Part shown: positions 13,579 through 22,365 of the stretch, in pieces
Numbering within the stretch: position 1 is the stretch's first letter
Layout: each line of letters opens with the position of its first letter
NCBI GenBank assembly: GCA_015075635.1
Contig: JABTUA010000003.1
Coordinates: forward strand, 1,302,001-1,366,000
Origin: Polyangiaceae bacterium
GTDB taxonomy: Bacteria > Myxococcota_A > Polyangia > Polyangiales > Polyangiaceae
Reading direction: 5' to 3'
Length of the DNA stretch: 64,000 bases
Notes under the pieces: generated by a model
Told to the model about the DNA's origin: nothing
The model's database searches: none
The model's input: only the letters and a program-made list of their open reading frames with translations
Program-made: the position numbers and the translations under genes

Positions 13579-14133
13579 GTGCCCGCCCTCATCTCCGCTC
13601 GCCACCTGGTGGATCGGCTGCGCCATCCCGCGGCGCGCGCGGATCAACTGCGCGAGCTCAGGCTGCGGCTCGAGCGCCAGCGGAGCGCGCCCGACGCGAG
13701 CCGCGAGGAGCGCGCGCTGGCAGAAGAGCTGCGCGAGCTGCGCGAGCGGCTGACTCGCGCGGTGGGCCGCGTTCGCTCGTGCAGCGGCTGCGCGGTCGGG
13801 CACCCCGAGCCCTTCGGTCACTGGGCGGGCGGCCACTGCTGCGGGGGTCGCACCGAAGAGATCTTCAGCGACGCCGAGCTCGCGGCGCTCGCCCTCGCGG
13901 GCACCACGCCGGGACGCCTGACACCGCCCCACGCCGAGGTCGCCGGCTGCGTCTTCCGGGGACCGAGCGGCTGCTCACTCACGGTGCGCGACCGGCCGAA
14001 CGTGTGCGTGAGCCACATCTGCCGCGAGCTCCTGGCCGAGCTCGCCGAGCGCGAGGACCGGCGCGAGATCGCCGCCCTGAAAGCGGAGCTCGTGCGCACG
14101 TTCGAGCGCTTCGCCAGGTTGCGCGGGGGCTGA
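13579..14133 (+). CDS. Coiled-coil protein with YkgJ-like Cys cluster
   Basis: A 184-residue cytoplasmic protein that begins with GTG directly after the TetR stop, so it is likely coupled. Residues 1-65 are a charged coiled coil. The middle carries eight or nine Cys in pairs: SCSGCAVGH, GHCCGGR, GCVFRGPSGCSL and RPNVCVSHICREL. The order Cys-x-phe...Cys-ser-leu...RP-x-x-Cys resembles the YkgJ-type zinc/iron-binding family. A second coiled coil ends the protein. Metal or Fe-S binding is inferred from the Cys spacing; no catalytic role is known. Confidence 0.65.
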   Translation: MPALISARHLVDRLRHPAARADQLRELRLRLERQRSAPDASREERALAEELRELRERLTRAVGRVRSCSGCAVGHPEPFGHWAGGHCCGGRTEEIFSDAELAALALAGTTPGRLTPPHAEVAGCVFRGPSGCSLTVRDRPNVCVSHICRELLAELAEREDRREIAALKAELVRTFERFARLRGG

Positions 14134-14134
14134 C

Positions 14135-15517
14135 TCACGGCTTGGGCGCGAGCTGCACCAGCGCCGGATCGCCTTTTGGCGGAGCCGTGATGCTGAGCAG
14201 GCCCGCGCTCTGTTCCGTCGAACAACCGTCGCAAGTGACCACGACGCCGGCGGGGTAGACGCGGGTCGGAACGCTGACGAGCGTGGGCGCCTTCACGGCA
14301 GCGTCGGCGTGCCAGGACAGCGTGAACACGCGGGTCACCGCATCGAAGTCCCAAGACAGCGGATCGCCGGCGACGAAGACCGGCGCGGGGCGGATCAGCA
14401 CGTCCTCCAAGACCGGCTTCGGGCTCTGGTCGTCGTTCAGCATGCCGTAGCCGCCGCTGTTGGCGTCGTACGCCCAGTAGACGCTCGCGGCGGCGACGGC
14501 AGCGAACCCGTCGTAGCTCGCGTCCATGTACTCGGTGATGCCCGGCGAGCTGCTGGTGCCGCCGTATTCGCCGATCCAGAGCGCGGCGTCGAGCGCGCGG
14601 GCCTCCTCCGCCAGCGACTCGATGTTCTTGATCAGCGCGGCGCGCGCGGCCGGATCGAAGCCGTTCCCCTGCTCGGCGGCCGCGTTGTACGAGTGTGGCG
14701 CGTAGACCACGCCGGCGAACGGGAACGGCGTGAGCCCGGTGGGACTGCCGAGGTTGCGGCTCGCGCCGGGCTCGAGGAAAGCGAGCCAGCCCGGCGCGAC
14801 CTCGCGCACTGCGGGCACGAGCTTCTCGTAGAAGGGCTGGAGCTTGGTCTCCTCGAAGGCGGCCATGGTCGAGCTGCCCCAGTGCGGCTCGTTCATCGGG
14901 TCGAAGCCGACCACGGCGTCGTTGTCGGCGAGCCGCGCGGCCACCCGCCGCCAGGCCTCGATGTAGTGTTCCTGGAGCTCGTCGGAGGCGTAGAAGCCGT
15001 CCACGCAGGCCTGTACCGCGGGATCGAGGTAGTTGAAGAACCACTGCGCGGCCGGCGTGAAGGCCTGGTAGTTGGCCTCGTCGCAGGTCCAGCGCGGGGC
15101 GCCGTCGCCCCCGCCTTTCGCGAAGCCCTCGCCGTAGACGTCCTGGTGCATGTCGAGCACGACGGAGAGCCCGGCATCCCGCGCCCAGCCGACCCGCAGC
15201 GCGAGCTCGTCGAGGTAGGCCTCGTCGTACTGGCCCTTTTCTGGCTCGACCCCGGCCCACAGGACGAGGAAGCGGATGCTGCTCATGCCCCAGTGCTCGC
15301 GCAGCGCGACGTAGTCCGCCGGCTGATGGAAGCTGAAGTAGGGCGACGCCTTGTGTCCGCCGGCCAGGTTCGCTCCGCGCAAGATGGCCCGGCGGCCGTC
15401 CGGCGCGCGCACGAAGCCGTCCTTCACGCGCCAGCCCCGCGCGGGCTCCTCGGCGGGCGGATCGCTGCCGCAACCGGTGAGCGCGAGTGCCGCCAAGAGG
15501 AGCGCGGTGCGAGGCAT
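14135..15517 (-). CDS. GH5 glycoside hydrolase lipoprotein, endoglycoceramidase-like
   Basis: A 460-residue secreted lipoprotein. The start at 15517 gives a signal peptide with lipobox ALTGC. The catalytic TIM barrel (about 35-370) shows LRGANLAGGHK, VVLDMHQDVYGEGF, the acid/base loop FDPMNEPHWG and the nucleophile strand WIGEYGG. These are the two catalytic Glu motifs of clan GH-A family 5, and the DMHQD/DPMNEP wording fits the endoglycoceramidase-related subfamilies. A ~90-residue beta-sandwich C-terminal domain follows. Likely substrates are glycolipids or glycans outside the cell, which would fit a predator or scavenger lifestyle (inference). Confidence 0.88.
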   Translation of the reverse strand: MPRTALLLAALALTGCGSDPPAEEPARGWRVKDGFVRAPDGRRAILRGANLAGGHKASPYFSFHQPADYVALREHWGMSSIRFLVLWAGVEPEKGQYDEAYLDELALRVGWARDAGLSVVLDMHQDVYGEGFAKGGGDGAPRWTCDEANYQAFTPAAQWFFNYLDPAVQACVDGFYASDELQEHYIEAWRRVAARLADNDAVVGFDPMNEPHWGSSTMAAFEETKLQPFYEKLVPAVREVAPGWLAFLEPGASRNLGSPTGLTPFPFAGVVYAPHSYNAAAEQGNGFDPAARAALIKNIESLAEEARALDAALWIGEYGGTSSSPGITEYMDASYDGFAAVAAASVYWAYDANSGGYGMLNDDQSPKPVLEDVLIRPAPVFVAGDPLSWDFDAVTRVFTLSWHADAAVKAPTLVSVPTRVYPAGVVVTCDGCSTEQSAGLLSITAPPKGDPALVQLAPKP

Positions 15518-15599
15518 CGTTCGCGCATTGTGACGCGCTGTGAGCCGAGTCGTCGAGGGCTGATTCACCAGCACCCGGTTGCGGCGGCACTACCGCGAG

Positions 15600-15923
15600 C
15601 GTGGGATAACATCGCGGACCGCCGTCGCCGGTCAGCACCTGCGTCGTCGCGGAAACCGTCGAGGCCACCGAGCCGGAGGCCACCGACGGCGGTCCAGCGT
15701 GGCGTCACCTCTACCGCTGGTACACGAACCCAGAGCGCAGCATCTGGATGTTCGCCGGCATCGATTCTCGACGTTGCTCCAGGGTCGGCCTACCCGCATC
15801 GATTCACGCCGAGCGGCATGACCTTTCCGACCGATGGCTGCTGGGAGATCCTCGCGAAGGCCGGCGAGCGCGAGCTGCGCTTCGTCCGCGCCTCGCGGCG
15901 ACGCGGGGTGAGGGCGGGCCCCG
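15600..15923 (+). pseudogene. Possible remnant of a small exported-protein gene
   Basis: This 400-base gap has no intact gene. Two protein-like pieces lie in different + frames. The first (about 15655-15775) reads GPAWRHLYRWYTNPERSIWM. The second (about 15785-15900) reads YPHRFTPSGMTFPTDGCWEI. The second resembles the C-terminal signature of a widespread family ending in 'F-P-T-x-G-C-W-E-V'. A frameshift between them and no clear start suggest a decayed gene. Low confidence. Confidence 0.35.
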
Positions 15924-16142
15924 CTAGGGGCACAGCCGGCGTCCGAAGATCCCTTCGCCGGGGCTCGGCTCCGTCGGCTTCGGGCAGGGTTTGTTCGCCG
16001 GGGGCTCGTTCGGCTGGTGCGGCTTGGGCTTCGCCGGCCGCGGCTCCGCGGGCTTGCCCTTGTCGGCTGCGCGCGCGGCGTTCGGCGCGAAGCTCACGCT
16101 ACCCAGCGCCATCAGGACCAGAACCAAGAGAACACGCTTCAC
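15924..16142 (-). CDS. Small exported Pro/Lys-rich protein, 72 aa
   Basis: A short gene supported by a strong ribosome site: AGGAGGT sits 5 bases before the GTG start at 16142. The product has a Sec signal peptide (VKRVLLVLVLMALGSVSF, cut near AARA-A) followed by a low-complexity Lys/Pro/Glu tail with two Cys and the end GIFGRRLCP. It is probably periplasmic or cell-wall facing. The function is unknown. Confidence 0.6.
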   Translation of the reverse strand: MKRVLLVLVLMALGSVSFAPNAARAADKGKPAEPRPAKPKPHQPNEPPANKPCPKPTEPSPGEGIFGRRLCP

Positions 16143-16272
16143 GATCGACCTCCTGGCTCGCACGGTTGCAGCGCGCGTGCCGGAGGCCCCGAGCGAGAAC
16201 CAAGCGTGCTTCTCGCTCAGGGCGGCGGGGACCACCCGTCCAGCGGTCGGGTGCAGCCCACCGGCGCGGCGC

Positions 16273-17537
16273 TCAGCGGCGCGCGCTCCAGTCGAAGGCC
16301 CAGATCCCCGCGCACGGGACGTTGACGGGCTTCTCGGCACTGCCGTCGGCTTTGTTGGTGTGGAGCTTGCCGTTGTAGTGGTAGAGCACCGAGGCGCCGT
16401 CGGACGAGACGAGGAGCTTCGCCAAGTCGAACTGGACGAGCGAGGCCAGCCAAGCCACCTCGCCGACCTTCGAGCCGTTCGAGGCATCGACGATGACCAT
16501 CTTGCGGGTCGTGTCGTTGAACTGGACCAGCAGCTGGTTGTCCGCGGTCCAGGGCACGACGCCGCCGATGACCGCCGTGGTGGCGGGTTTCAGGTCGTAG
16601 CCCTGAGCGCTCCCCGCGGTCGCGGGGTTGGCGAGGTAGACCTTGTTCTCGGTACCGGTCGCCGGCCCGTAGGTCACCCACGCCACGCGGTCGCTCCTGA
16701 GCCAGATCGGGTCGCCGGCTGCGGAGTACGACGGGAAGGTCACCTTCTGCGTCGAGTCGGAGAGCAGCGTCACCGTCTGCTCGCCGGTACCACCGCCGCT
16801 ACCGGCGCCGCGCAGCACGACCTTCGTCACATTCGGGTTGAGCGCCCAGCGAGTCTTGCCCAGCATGGTGAAGCCGAGGTCGTTGCCGATCTTGGCGCCG
16901 TTGATGCCGACGACGGCGGGCTTGTACACGTTCCCCGCCGTGGTCCCGAGCTGCGCGAGCAGGGTGGTCTCGTCGATCCAGGCGATGGGCTTGCCGTCGA
17001 AGGTCCCGACGTCTGCTTTGGTGGCGACGTCCACGATGTGAGTCTTCGACGCTCCGGCACCGGTGCCGCTCTCGGTGTGGGCGACGTAGGTCCCCTTGGC
17101 GTTGATGGCGACCTCGCCTGCCTGGGTCGCGTTGAGGAGGAAGCTCGTGTCCGCGCCCACGTCCACGATGTGCAGGCCCGGCGTGCTGCCCCCGAAAGGC
17201 CCGCACGAAACCACGGCCTTCCCCGGCCCGGAAGCGCCGCCGCCACCGGTACCGCCGGCGCCGCCGGTGCTGCCGTCTGAGCCATCGCCCCGCCGCTGCT
17301 GCCCGTCAGCCGCTGGCGCTCTGCGCCGGCGCTCCCGCCTGTTGCGTGCCGCTGTTACGGCGCTGCCGTTCGCCGAGCCACCACTGCCGCTTATGCCGCT
17401 GCTACACCCGCCGCCCCCGAGCCGCCGCTGCCTCCGCCCGAGCTGCCGCCGGACCCGCCGCCGTCGTCGCTGCCACAGCCAATCGCGAGACCCGCGAGCA
17501 CCATCAACGTCCAGCCTGCACCAGTGAATCGAGTCAT
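16273..17537 (-). CDS. Lipoprotein with Gly/Ser linker and WD/propeller-like domain, frameshifted
   Basis: The start at 17537 gives a signal peptide with lipobox AIGC (LMVLAGLAIGC) and a Gly/Ser linker. That frame then hits a stop near 17400. From about 17270 to the stop at 16273 a different frame encodes a good ~300-residue propeller-like domain (LHIVDVGADTSFLLNATQ, GTYVAHTESGTG, WLRSDRVAWVTYGPATG, VLYHYNGKLHTNKADGS). At least one and probably several indels lie in the repetitive linker at 17280-17450. Either the gene is broken or the linker was mis-sequenced. It would be a surface lipoprotein akin to the one at 3829-5025. Confidence 0.65.
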
Positions 17538-17638
17538 CGAGCTTCCTCCAGGTCGTTCCCGAAACCCTTCTCGCTATCACAGGCCCGGCCAGAGGATCAA
17601 CGGGCTCGAGCGCGGCGAATGACACTTCTCAGGCGAGC

Positions 17639-18139
17639 TCAGGCGAGCCGCGTGCCCCAGTCGGCGCGGTCCAAGCGGTAGACCGCGCAGTCGTCCAGCC
17701 CGAAGCGACGCCGCTCGACGAAGCGAAACCCGAGCCGTTCGTAGAACCGGAGCGCTCGGGTGTTGGACGCGAGCGGGTCGATGATCACGGCGTGGACGTC
17801 GGGCGGCTCGAAGCAGCGCTCGAGCGCGAGCTGCATCATGCGCGTGCCGAAGCCCAGGCCGAGGTCTGCCTCGTCCCCGATCCAGATGTCGATGGCGCGG
17901 AGGCCGGCAGGGCAGTCCCCCCAGTAGTGGCTCTCCTCCCGCGCGGGGTCGACGATCTGGACGAAGCCGATGGGACGACCGTCGAGCTCGGCGATCAGCT
18001 GCTCGCGCCAGTCGGGCGCCTTGGCGAGCTCCTGCTCCCAACCCCAGTCGTCGTTGGGATCGGACTCGACCACGTGCGGCTGCTCGTCCCAGTGGCGAAG
18101 CAGCGCGAGGTCGTCGAGCGTGGCGGGTCGCAGGCGCAT
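17639..18139 (-). CDS. GNAT acetyltransferase, AAC(6')-like
   Basis: A 166-residue Gcn5-type N-acetyltransferase. The start at 18139 fits the family length. Its pattern follows aminoglycoside 6'-N-acetyltransferases: LRHWDEQPHV (about 15-24), DGRPIGFVQIVD, IDIWIGDEADLGLGFGTRMM (acetyl-CoA binding, about 100-120), IIDPLASNTRALRFYERLGF. The DPxxxNxRAxxxYExxGF tail is especially like AAC(6')-I enzymes. Such enzymes move an acetyl group from acetyl-CoA to an amine, but chromosomal relatives often act on other amines or on siderophore precursors. No mobile element adjoins it. Confidence 0.8.
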   Translation of the reverse strand: MRLRPATLDDLALLRHWDEQPHVVESDPNDDWGWEQELAKAPDWREQLIAELDGRPIGFVQIVDPAREESHYWGDCPAGLRAIDIWIGDEADLGLGFGTRMMQLALERCFEPPDVHAVIIDPLASNTRALRFYERLGFRFVERRRFGLDDCAVYRLDRADWGTRLA

Positions 18140-18278
18140 GGCTCGCACGGAGGTGTTGGGCGAGCGCGCCGCGAGCGGAAGGGCCTCGAGCGCCCGGTGC
18201 TGCAAGTGTTGCGCGAACGACGCGCCACGAACGGCCTCCGGGCGGGCACGCGATTTGCTGGTTCTTGGGGCAAACGTC

Positions 18279-18770
18279 ATGCGCTTCTCGTTCGGAGCTA
18301 CCCTCGCTCTCCTGCTCTCGGCCTGCGCCGGTGGCGGCGCAGGCGGCGGCGGCAACGGGACGCGCACCGGGTTCGCGGGACTCTGGCAGTACCAGGAAGG
18401 CTCGTTCAGCTTCGTCAATTGCTACACCACCTCGACCACCGTGCCGCTCGCGAAGAACGGCTTCCAGATCGTCGAGGAGGCCGGCAAGCTGGTGCGCGTC
18501 AACCCCGACGGCTGCCGCTTCAGCGTCGTCCAGACCACCGCCTTGCACGCCAGCGGCGTGGCCGGCGAGCAGTGTACCGTGAATGGGACCGACCCCTACG
18601 GCGACCCCCTGGTCACGCGCTACCAGCTCGGCAGCCTGCTGATGGAGCTCCGACCCGACGACCAGTCGGAGATGATCGAGGTGTTCCAGCTCGGCAGCGT
18701 GCAGACCAGCAGCCTGGGCACGTTCAACTGCGAGATCTCGGGCAACAACAGCCTCGATCGCGGACCCTGA
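18279..18770 (+). CDS. Small lipoprotein, unknown function
   Basis: A 163-residue lipoprotein starting at 18279, with lipobox LLLSAC (Cys16) and a short Gly-rich linker. The mature domain is beta-rich with four Cys (FVNCYTTSTT, DGCRFSVVQT, GEQCTVNG, TFNCEISG) that could form two disulfides. There is no recognised family. It is divergent from the GNAT gene across 139 bases. It is probably periplasmic or surface exposed. Confidence 0.65.
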   Translation: MRFSFGATLALLLSACAGGGAGGGGNGTRTGFAGLWQYQEGSFSFVNCYTTSTTVPLAKNGFQIVEEAGKLVRVNPDGCRFSVVQTTALHASGVAGEQCTVNGTDPYGDPLVTRYQLGSLLMELRPDDQSEMIEVFQLGSVQTSSLGTFNCEISGNNSLDRGP

Positions 18771-18884
18771 CCCGCGCACCGGTTGCGGCAAGAGCCGCCC
18801 GACCGGCAGTTCGTGCCGCGGTTCTATAAGCGCCAGTTGTTCGCGTGCCCGGCGGTCGCCAACGTACGATCTCGCCGAGCCGTC

Positions 18885-19874
18885 ATGCCCGATGAGCCGA
18901 GAGGGAGCTGCGTCGTCCGCGCCGTGGCCTTCGACTTCGAGAAGAAGGCCGAGCGCTCCATCGAGCTCTCGGAGATGAAGGCCGAGATGGCCGCGGGGCG
19001 CTTCGTCTGGGTGGACATCGACCTCGCCGACCCCGTGGAGGCCCGCGCGCTCTTGGCCGAGCTGGGGCTCTTCAGCGACGAGATCGTCGAGGACGCGCTG
19101 ACTCGGGAGCCGGCCAGCCAGACCGCGCGCTACGACGGCTACCTGCACTTCGTCGTGTCGGGGTGTCGCTTGATCGGCCGGCACTTCGACCTCGAGCGCG
19201 TGGACTGCGTGATCAGCGAGCGCTTCTTCTTCACCCTCCACCGCGGGTCCGTGGCGTTCCTGGAGGCGCTGAAGAAGGACTACTCCCAGGACTTCGTGTC
19301 CTTCGCCCGCAGCCCGAGCTTCTTGATCTACGAGATCTGGGATCACCTGACCGACAACTACCTGTCGGTCCAGAAGCGCTTCGAGGAGCGCGTGGAGGTC
19401 CTGCAATCGGAGCTGATGCGGGAGGTGGACGACAAGGTGTTCGCCTCCGTCTCCGAGCTGGGCGCGGACCTCCTGCACTTCCGCAAGGTCGTGCTGCCGG
19501 CCCGGGCGGTGCTCACGGATCTGTCCACGCGCCGTTCGCTCTACGTCAGCGAGGCCACTCAGCCCTTCCTGGCCAACATGGTCGGCACGCTCGAGCGCGT
19601 GCTGCAAGATCTGCTGGTGGACCGCGACGTGCTCTCGAACTCGCTGAACCTCTACATGTCCATCGTGCAGCACCGCACGAACGAGGTGATGAAGAAGCTG
19701 ACGGTGGTCAGCGTGATCTTCCTGCCCCTGACCTTCTTGTGCGGCGTCTACGGCATGAACTTCGAGCACCTGCCCGAGCTCAAGTGGACCTACGGCTACG
19801 GGCTGTTCTGGGCGGTGGCCCTCGGCATCGTCGGCTTCATCACGTTCATTTCGCACCGCGCAAAGCTGCTCTGA
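18885..19874 (+). CDS. corA: CorA-family divalent cation transporter
   Basis: A 329-residue CorA-type channel for Mg2+ (or Co2+/Ni2+). The N-terminal cytoplasmic alpha/beta domain runs to about residue 240. A long stalk helix leads into two C-terminal membrane spans: VVSVIFLPLTFLCGVYGMNF, carrying the signature YGMN, and GLFWAVALGIVGFITFIS. The protein ends in a short basic tail, as in CorA. The ATG at 18885 gives the usual length. It is a homopentamer in the inner membrane. It stands alone, with nothing around it on metals. Confidence 0.93.
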   Translation: MPDEPRGSCVVRAVAFDFEKKAERSIELSEMKAEMAAGRFVWVDIDLADPVEARALLAELGLFSDEIVEDALTREPASQTARYDGYLHFVVSGCRLIGRHFDLERVDCVISERFFFTLHRGSVAFLEALKKDYSQDFVSFARSPSFLIYEIWDHLTDNYLSVQKRFEERVEVLQSELMREVDDKVFASVSELGADLLHFRKVVLPARAVLTDLSTRRSLYVSEATQPFLANMVGTLERVLQDLLVDRDVLSNSLNLYMSIVQHRTNEVMKKLTVVSVIFLPLTFLCGVYGMNFEHLPELKWTYGYGLFWAVALGIVGFITFISHRAKLL

Positions 19875-19938
19875 GGGCGCACCTGCTACCACGCTGGGCG
19901 GTTGACGAGGCTCGCGGTCTCTGGTGATCCTCGTCGCC

Positions 19939-21684
19939 ATGCGAACGATCCTCGGTAGTGCGCTCATCGTCGTCGTCTCCCTGCTCGGCTTCGCGTGCTC
20001 GAGCGAAGCCGGCGATCCCGCGCCCGGCGGCGGCAGCGATCGCCAAAAGCCGGTCGGCTGCTCCGGCAAGTGCGACTCGCCAACCGACGTGTTCGTCAGC
20101 CCCTACGTGGCGGACGTCGCCAAGATGAACGCCATCTGGCCGGGCCAGCCGGCGATGACCAAGGTGGAGGACGCCTACACCGTGTTGGTCGATCTGGGGC
20201 AAGCGAAGTTCCCGGCGCCCACGCACCTGTTCGGCGCGCCGGTCAACGTGATCCCGTACTCCAACGAGGACGGCGTCACGGACGCTGCCGGCAAGACCGT
20301 CGAGCGCGGCGACTCCGGCGTGGCGAAGGCGTTCCCGCGCGGCGTGGTGGGCTACGCCATCAAGCACCATCGCCCCGAGCACCGCACGCTCTCGCCCCAG
20401 GACATCGCGGCCAACATGAAGGAGCAGGTGAAGCTCCAGGACACCCACATCGAGATCGTGGTGGGCGTGTCGCGCGACGGGCAGGCGGGGGCGATCACGC
20501 TGAACAACCCCCAGACCTACGAGCAGGGGTTCTTCGGCACGCCGCAGTACTCGATGGTGTTCGTGAAGCCGGACTGGCCGAGCTACCTGAGCGCCGGCCA
20601 GATCAAGGCGTTCAACGACAACGTCCGCACCATGATCGCGGCCTTCAACACCGTGAGCGACTTCCCGGGCGACTACAACGGCGGCGACCCGCTGGCGGCC
20701 CACGACATCCCGCGGCTCCGCGAGCACGTGAAGCAGATGGTCCTGGCCGTGACCGGCGACGCCGCGGCGCAGGACTTCTTCAAGGACAAGGCGAACCTGG
20801 TCTACTGCGCCGAGCTCGCGTTCCTGGGCACCAGCGCCGGGCTGCACTTCCCGCTCAACGACGCCACCATGGTGCCGCTGGTCGGACAGGCGCCGTGGGA
20901 CGCCTTCAAGGCCGAGGTGGAGAAGCACAACGCCGGGCAGACCTCGGCCTTCACCACGCTGAACAAGAACCAGCGGGCGAAATACGTCGATCTGGCGCTG
21001 GCGCCGGCGGACCTCGCGGCCATGCCCAGCTACTCGTCGAACGCCGCCGACGCGCAGAAGTTGGCGTTCAAGCCGATGACGATGGCCGACATCCTGCAAC
21101 ACTTCCTGCGCACCCACGTGCCCCGCGAGCAGCTGGGGGAGCAGATGGCGCCGGTGCAAGGGCAGCTGCTCGAGCAGATGAAGCCGGGCGTGCTGGAGGC
21201 CATGGCCATGGATCAGCTGCCGGCGACGGATCCGAAGCGGGTGGCGGTGGAGCAGCTGTTCGACGCGCTCGTCGCGGTGGTCAAGAAGAGCTACGCCAGC
21301 TACGCGGAGTTCCAGGCGGCCCTCGAGCCGCTGATGGAGCAGGCGCGCAAGGTCACCGGACCGCGCGATGACACCGGCACCGGGTACTTCGTGCCGCCGA
21401 GCCTCCTGCACGTGGTAGCTCAGGGCAAGCACCCGGGCGGCCTGATCGGGCTCAAGTACGTCGGCCACGGCATCCACTGGTCCGCGGTCAGCTTGCCCGC
21501 CGCGCCGCCCCCGGCGGATCCGAACGACAACGGCTCGCTGAACGTGGTGCCGGGGAACAACCCCTACGCCAAGAGCTGCCGCTCGTCCTGCGGCGGCTCG
21601 TCACCGGACGGCTCCTGCTGGTGCGACGCCTCCTGCGCCGAGTACGGCGACTGCTGCGCGGACAAGGCCGAGGTCTGCCAGTAG
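19939..21684 (+). CDS. Lipoprotein with C-terminal somatomedin-B-like domain
   Basis: A 581-residue lipoprotein. Starting at 19939 gives a signal peptide with lipobox LLGFAC. The large central part (about 40-530) is unrecognised: helical and mixed, with NAIWPGQPAMTKVEDAYTVL early and GTGYFVPPSLLHVVAQGKHP late. The last ~35 residues have eight Cys: CRSSCGGSSPDGSCWCDASC, then EYGDCCADKAEVC. This is the somatomedin-B pattern (C-C-CxC-C-CC-C) of vitronectin and related extracellular animal proteins. In animals SMB domains bind protease-inhibitor serpins or other partners. A surface protein-binding role is inferred. Confidence 0.75.
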   Translation: MRTILGSALIVVVSLLGFACSSEAGDPAPGGGSDRQKPVGCSGKCDSPTDVFVSPYVADVAKMNAIWPGQPAMTKVEDAYTVLVDLGQAKFPAPTHLFGAPVNVIPYSNEDGVTDAAGKTVERGDSGVAKAFPRGVVGYAIKHHRPEHRTLSPQDIAANMKEQVKLQDTHIEIVVGVSRDGQAGAITLNNPQTYEQGFFGTPQYSMVFVKPDWPSYLSAGQIKAFNDNVRTMIAAFNTVSDFPGDYNGGDPLAAHDIPRLREHVKQMVLAVTGDAAAQDFFKDKANLVYCAELAFLGTSAGLHFPLNDATMVPLVGQAPWDAFKAEVEKHNAGQTSAFTTLNKNQRAKYVDLALAPADLAAMPSYSSNAADAQKLAFKPMTMADILQHFLRTHVPREQLGEQMAPVQGQLLEQMKPGVLEAMAMDQLPATDPKRVAVEQLFDALVAVVKKSYASYAEFQAALEPLMEQARKVTGPRDDTGTGYFVPPSLLHVVAQGKHPGGLIGLKYVGHGIHWSAVSLPAAPPPADPNDNGSLNVVPGNNPYAKSCRSSCGGSSPDGSCWCDASCAEYGDCCADKAEVCQ

Positions 21685-21693
21685 GTCGAGCGC

Positions 21694-22020
21694 TCAGTCA
21701 CAACCGACGGCCACCGCGAGCGCCCGACAGATCTCGCTCATCTTCTCCGGCCGCACGCTCCCGACGAGCCGGGAGAGATCTTGCTGCCTGACGGTCTGGA
21801 CGTTCGCGAGGTTGGCGCAGCAAGGGCCCTTCAGGCCGTCCTCCACGCCGAGCTCGACCTCGGTCGGCGCGCCGTGAGCCGAGCTGGTGATGGGTACCAG
21901 CGTGGCCGTCTGAAGCACGTCGAGCAAGACCTGGCGACTCAGCACCAGGACCGGGCGCCGTTTGTCCGGGGCGCGAAAGGCGTAGAGGCGAACCTCTCCA
22001 CGTTTCACTTCTCGGGCCAC
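21694..22020 (-). CDS. MazF/PemK-family endoribonuclease toxin
   Basis: A 108-residue toxin of the CcdB/PemK fold. Family marks: VKRGEVRLYAFRAPDKRRPV at the N-terminus, VLVLSRQVLLD, ATLVPITSS with the conserved Thr/Ser, and CCANLANVQTVRQQDLSRLV. MazF-type toxins cut mRNA at short motifs and are silenced by the partner antitoxin. The start overlaps the end of the antitoxin gene by 16 bases, the normal arrangement with the antitoxin first. Confidence 0.9.
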   Translation of the reverse strand: MAREVKRGEVRLYAFRAPDKRRPVLVLSRQVLLDVLQTATLVPITSSAHGAPTEVELGVEDGLKGPCCANLANVQTVRQQDLSRLVGSVRPEKMSEICRALAVAVGCD

Positions 22021-22247
22021 GCCTGTCCTTCCAGCATGCCTTCGACCTCAGCGAGGAGCTCGGGCGCTCGGCCCGAGAACGTCTGGCGGATGCGTTGGTC
22101 CACGTCCCGCCGGCGCTTCGCCTCGAGGTAGAGCAAAACCGCGTCGCGAATGAACGCTGAACGACCCTCTTGCTTGGTCTTGGGGTCCCGATCGATGCGC
22201 GCGAGGAGCTCCCGGTCCATGGAGATCTGAACCGCCTTGGCGCTCAT
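22005..22247 (-). CDS. Ribbon-helix-helix antitoxin of the MazF pair
   Basis: An 80-residue antitoxin. The start at 22247 places the beta-strand AKAVQISMDREL at the N-terminus, followed by two helices (RSAFIRDAVLLYLEAKRRR). This is the ribbon-helix-helix DNA-binding fold, and the C-terminal tail would wrap the toxin. An in-frame ATG at 22265 is an alternative start. Antitoxin-first order and the 16-base overlap with the toxin support a type II toxin-antitoxin operon, likely repressing its own promoter in the 118-base gap before sucA. Confidence 0.85.
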   Translation of the reverse strand: MSAKAVQISMDRELLARIDRDPKTKQEGRSAFIRDAVLLYLEAKRRRDVDQRIRQTFSGRAPELLAEVEGMLEGQAWPEK

Positions 22248-22365
22248 GTTGGGAGTGTCGTACATGAAACGTGTTGTGCCAACCCAACAGCTGGCTACCC
22301 GCTGAAAACACGGAAATCCCCGGCCTCCTCCGGCCCGGCTTGACCGTCGCAGTCGGGGGTAGCAG

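Noticed and set aside
17577-20069. An 830-codon minus-strand frame opposite corA
   Set aside because: corA, with its YGMN motif and membrane spans, is the real gene. The frame also crosses the GNAT gene in the wrong phase.
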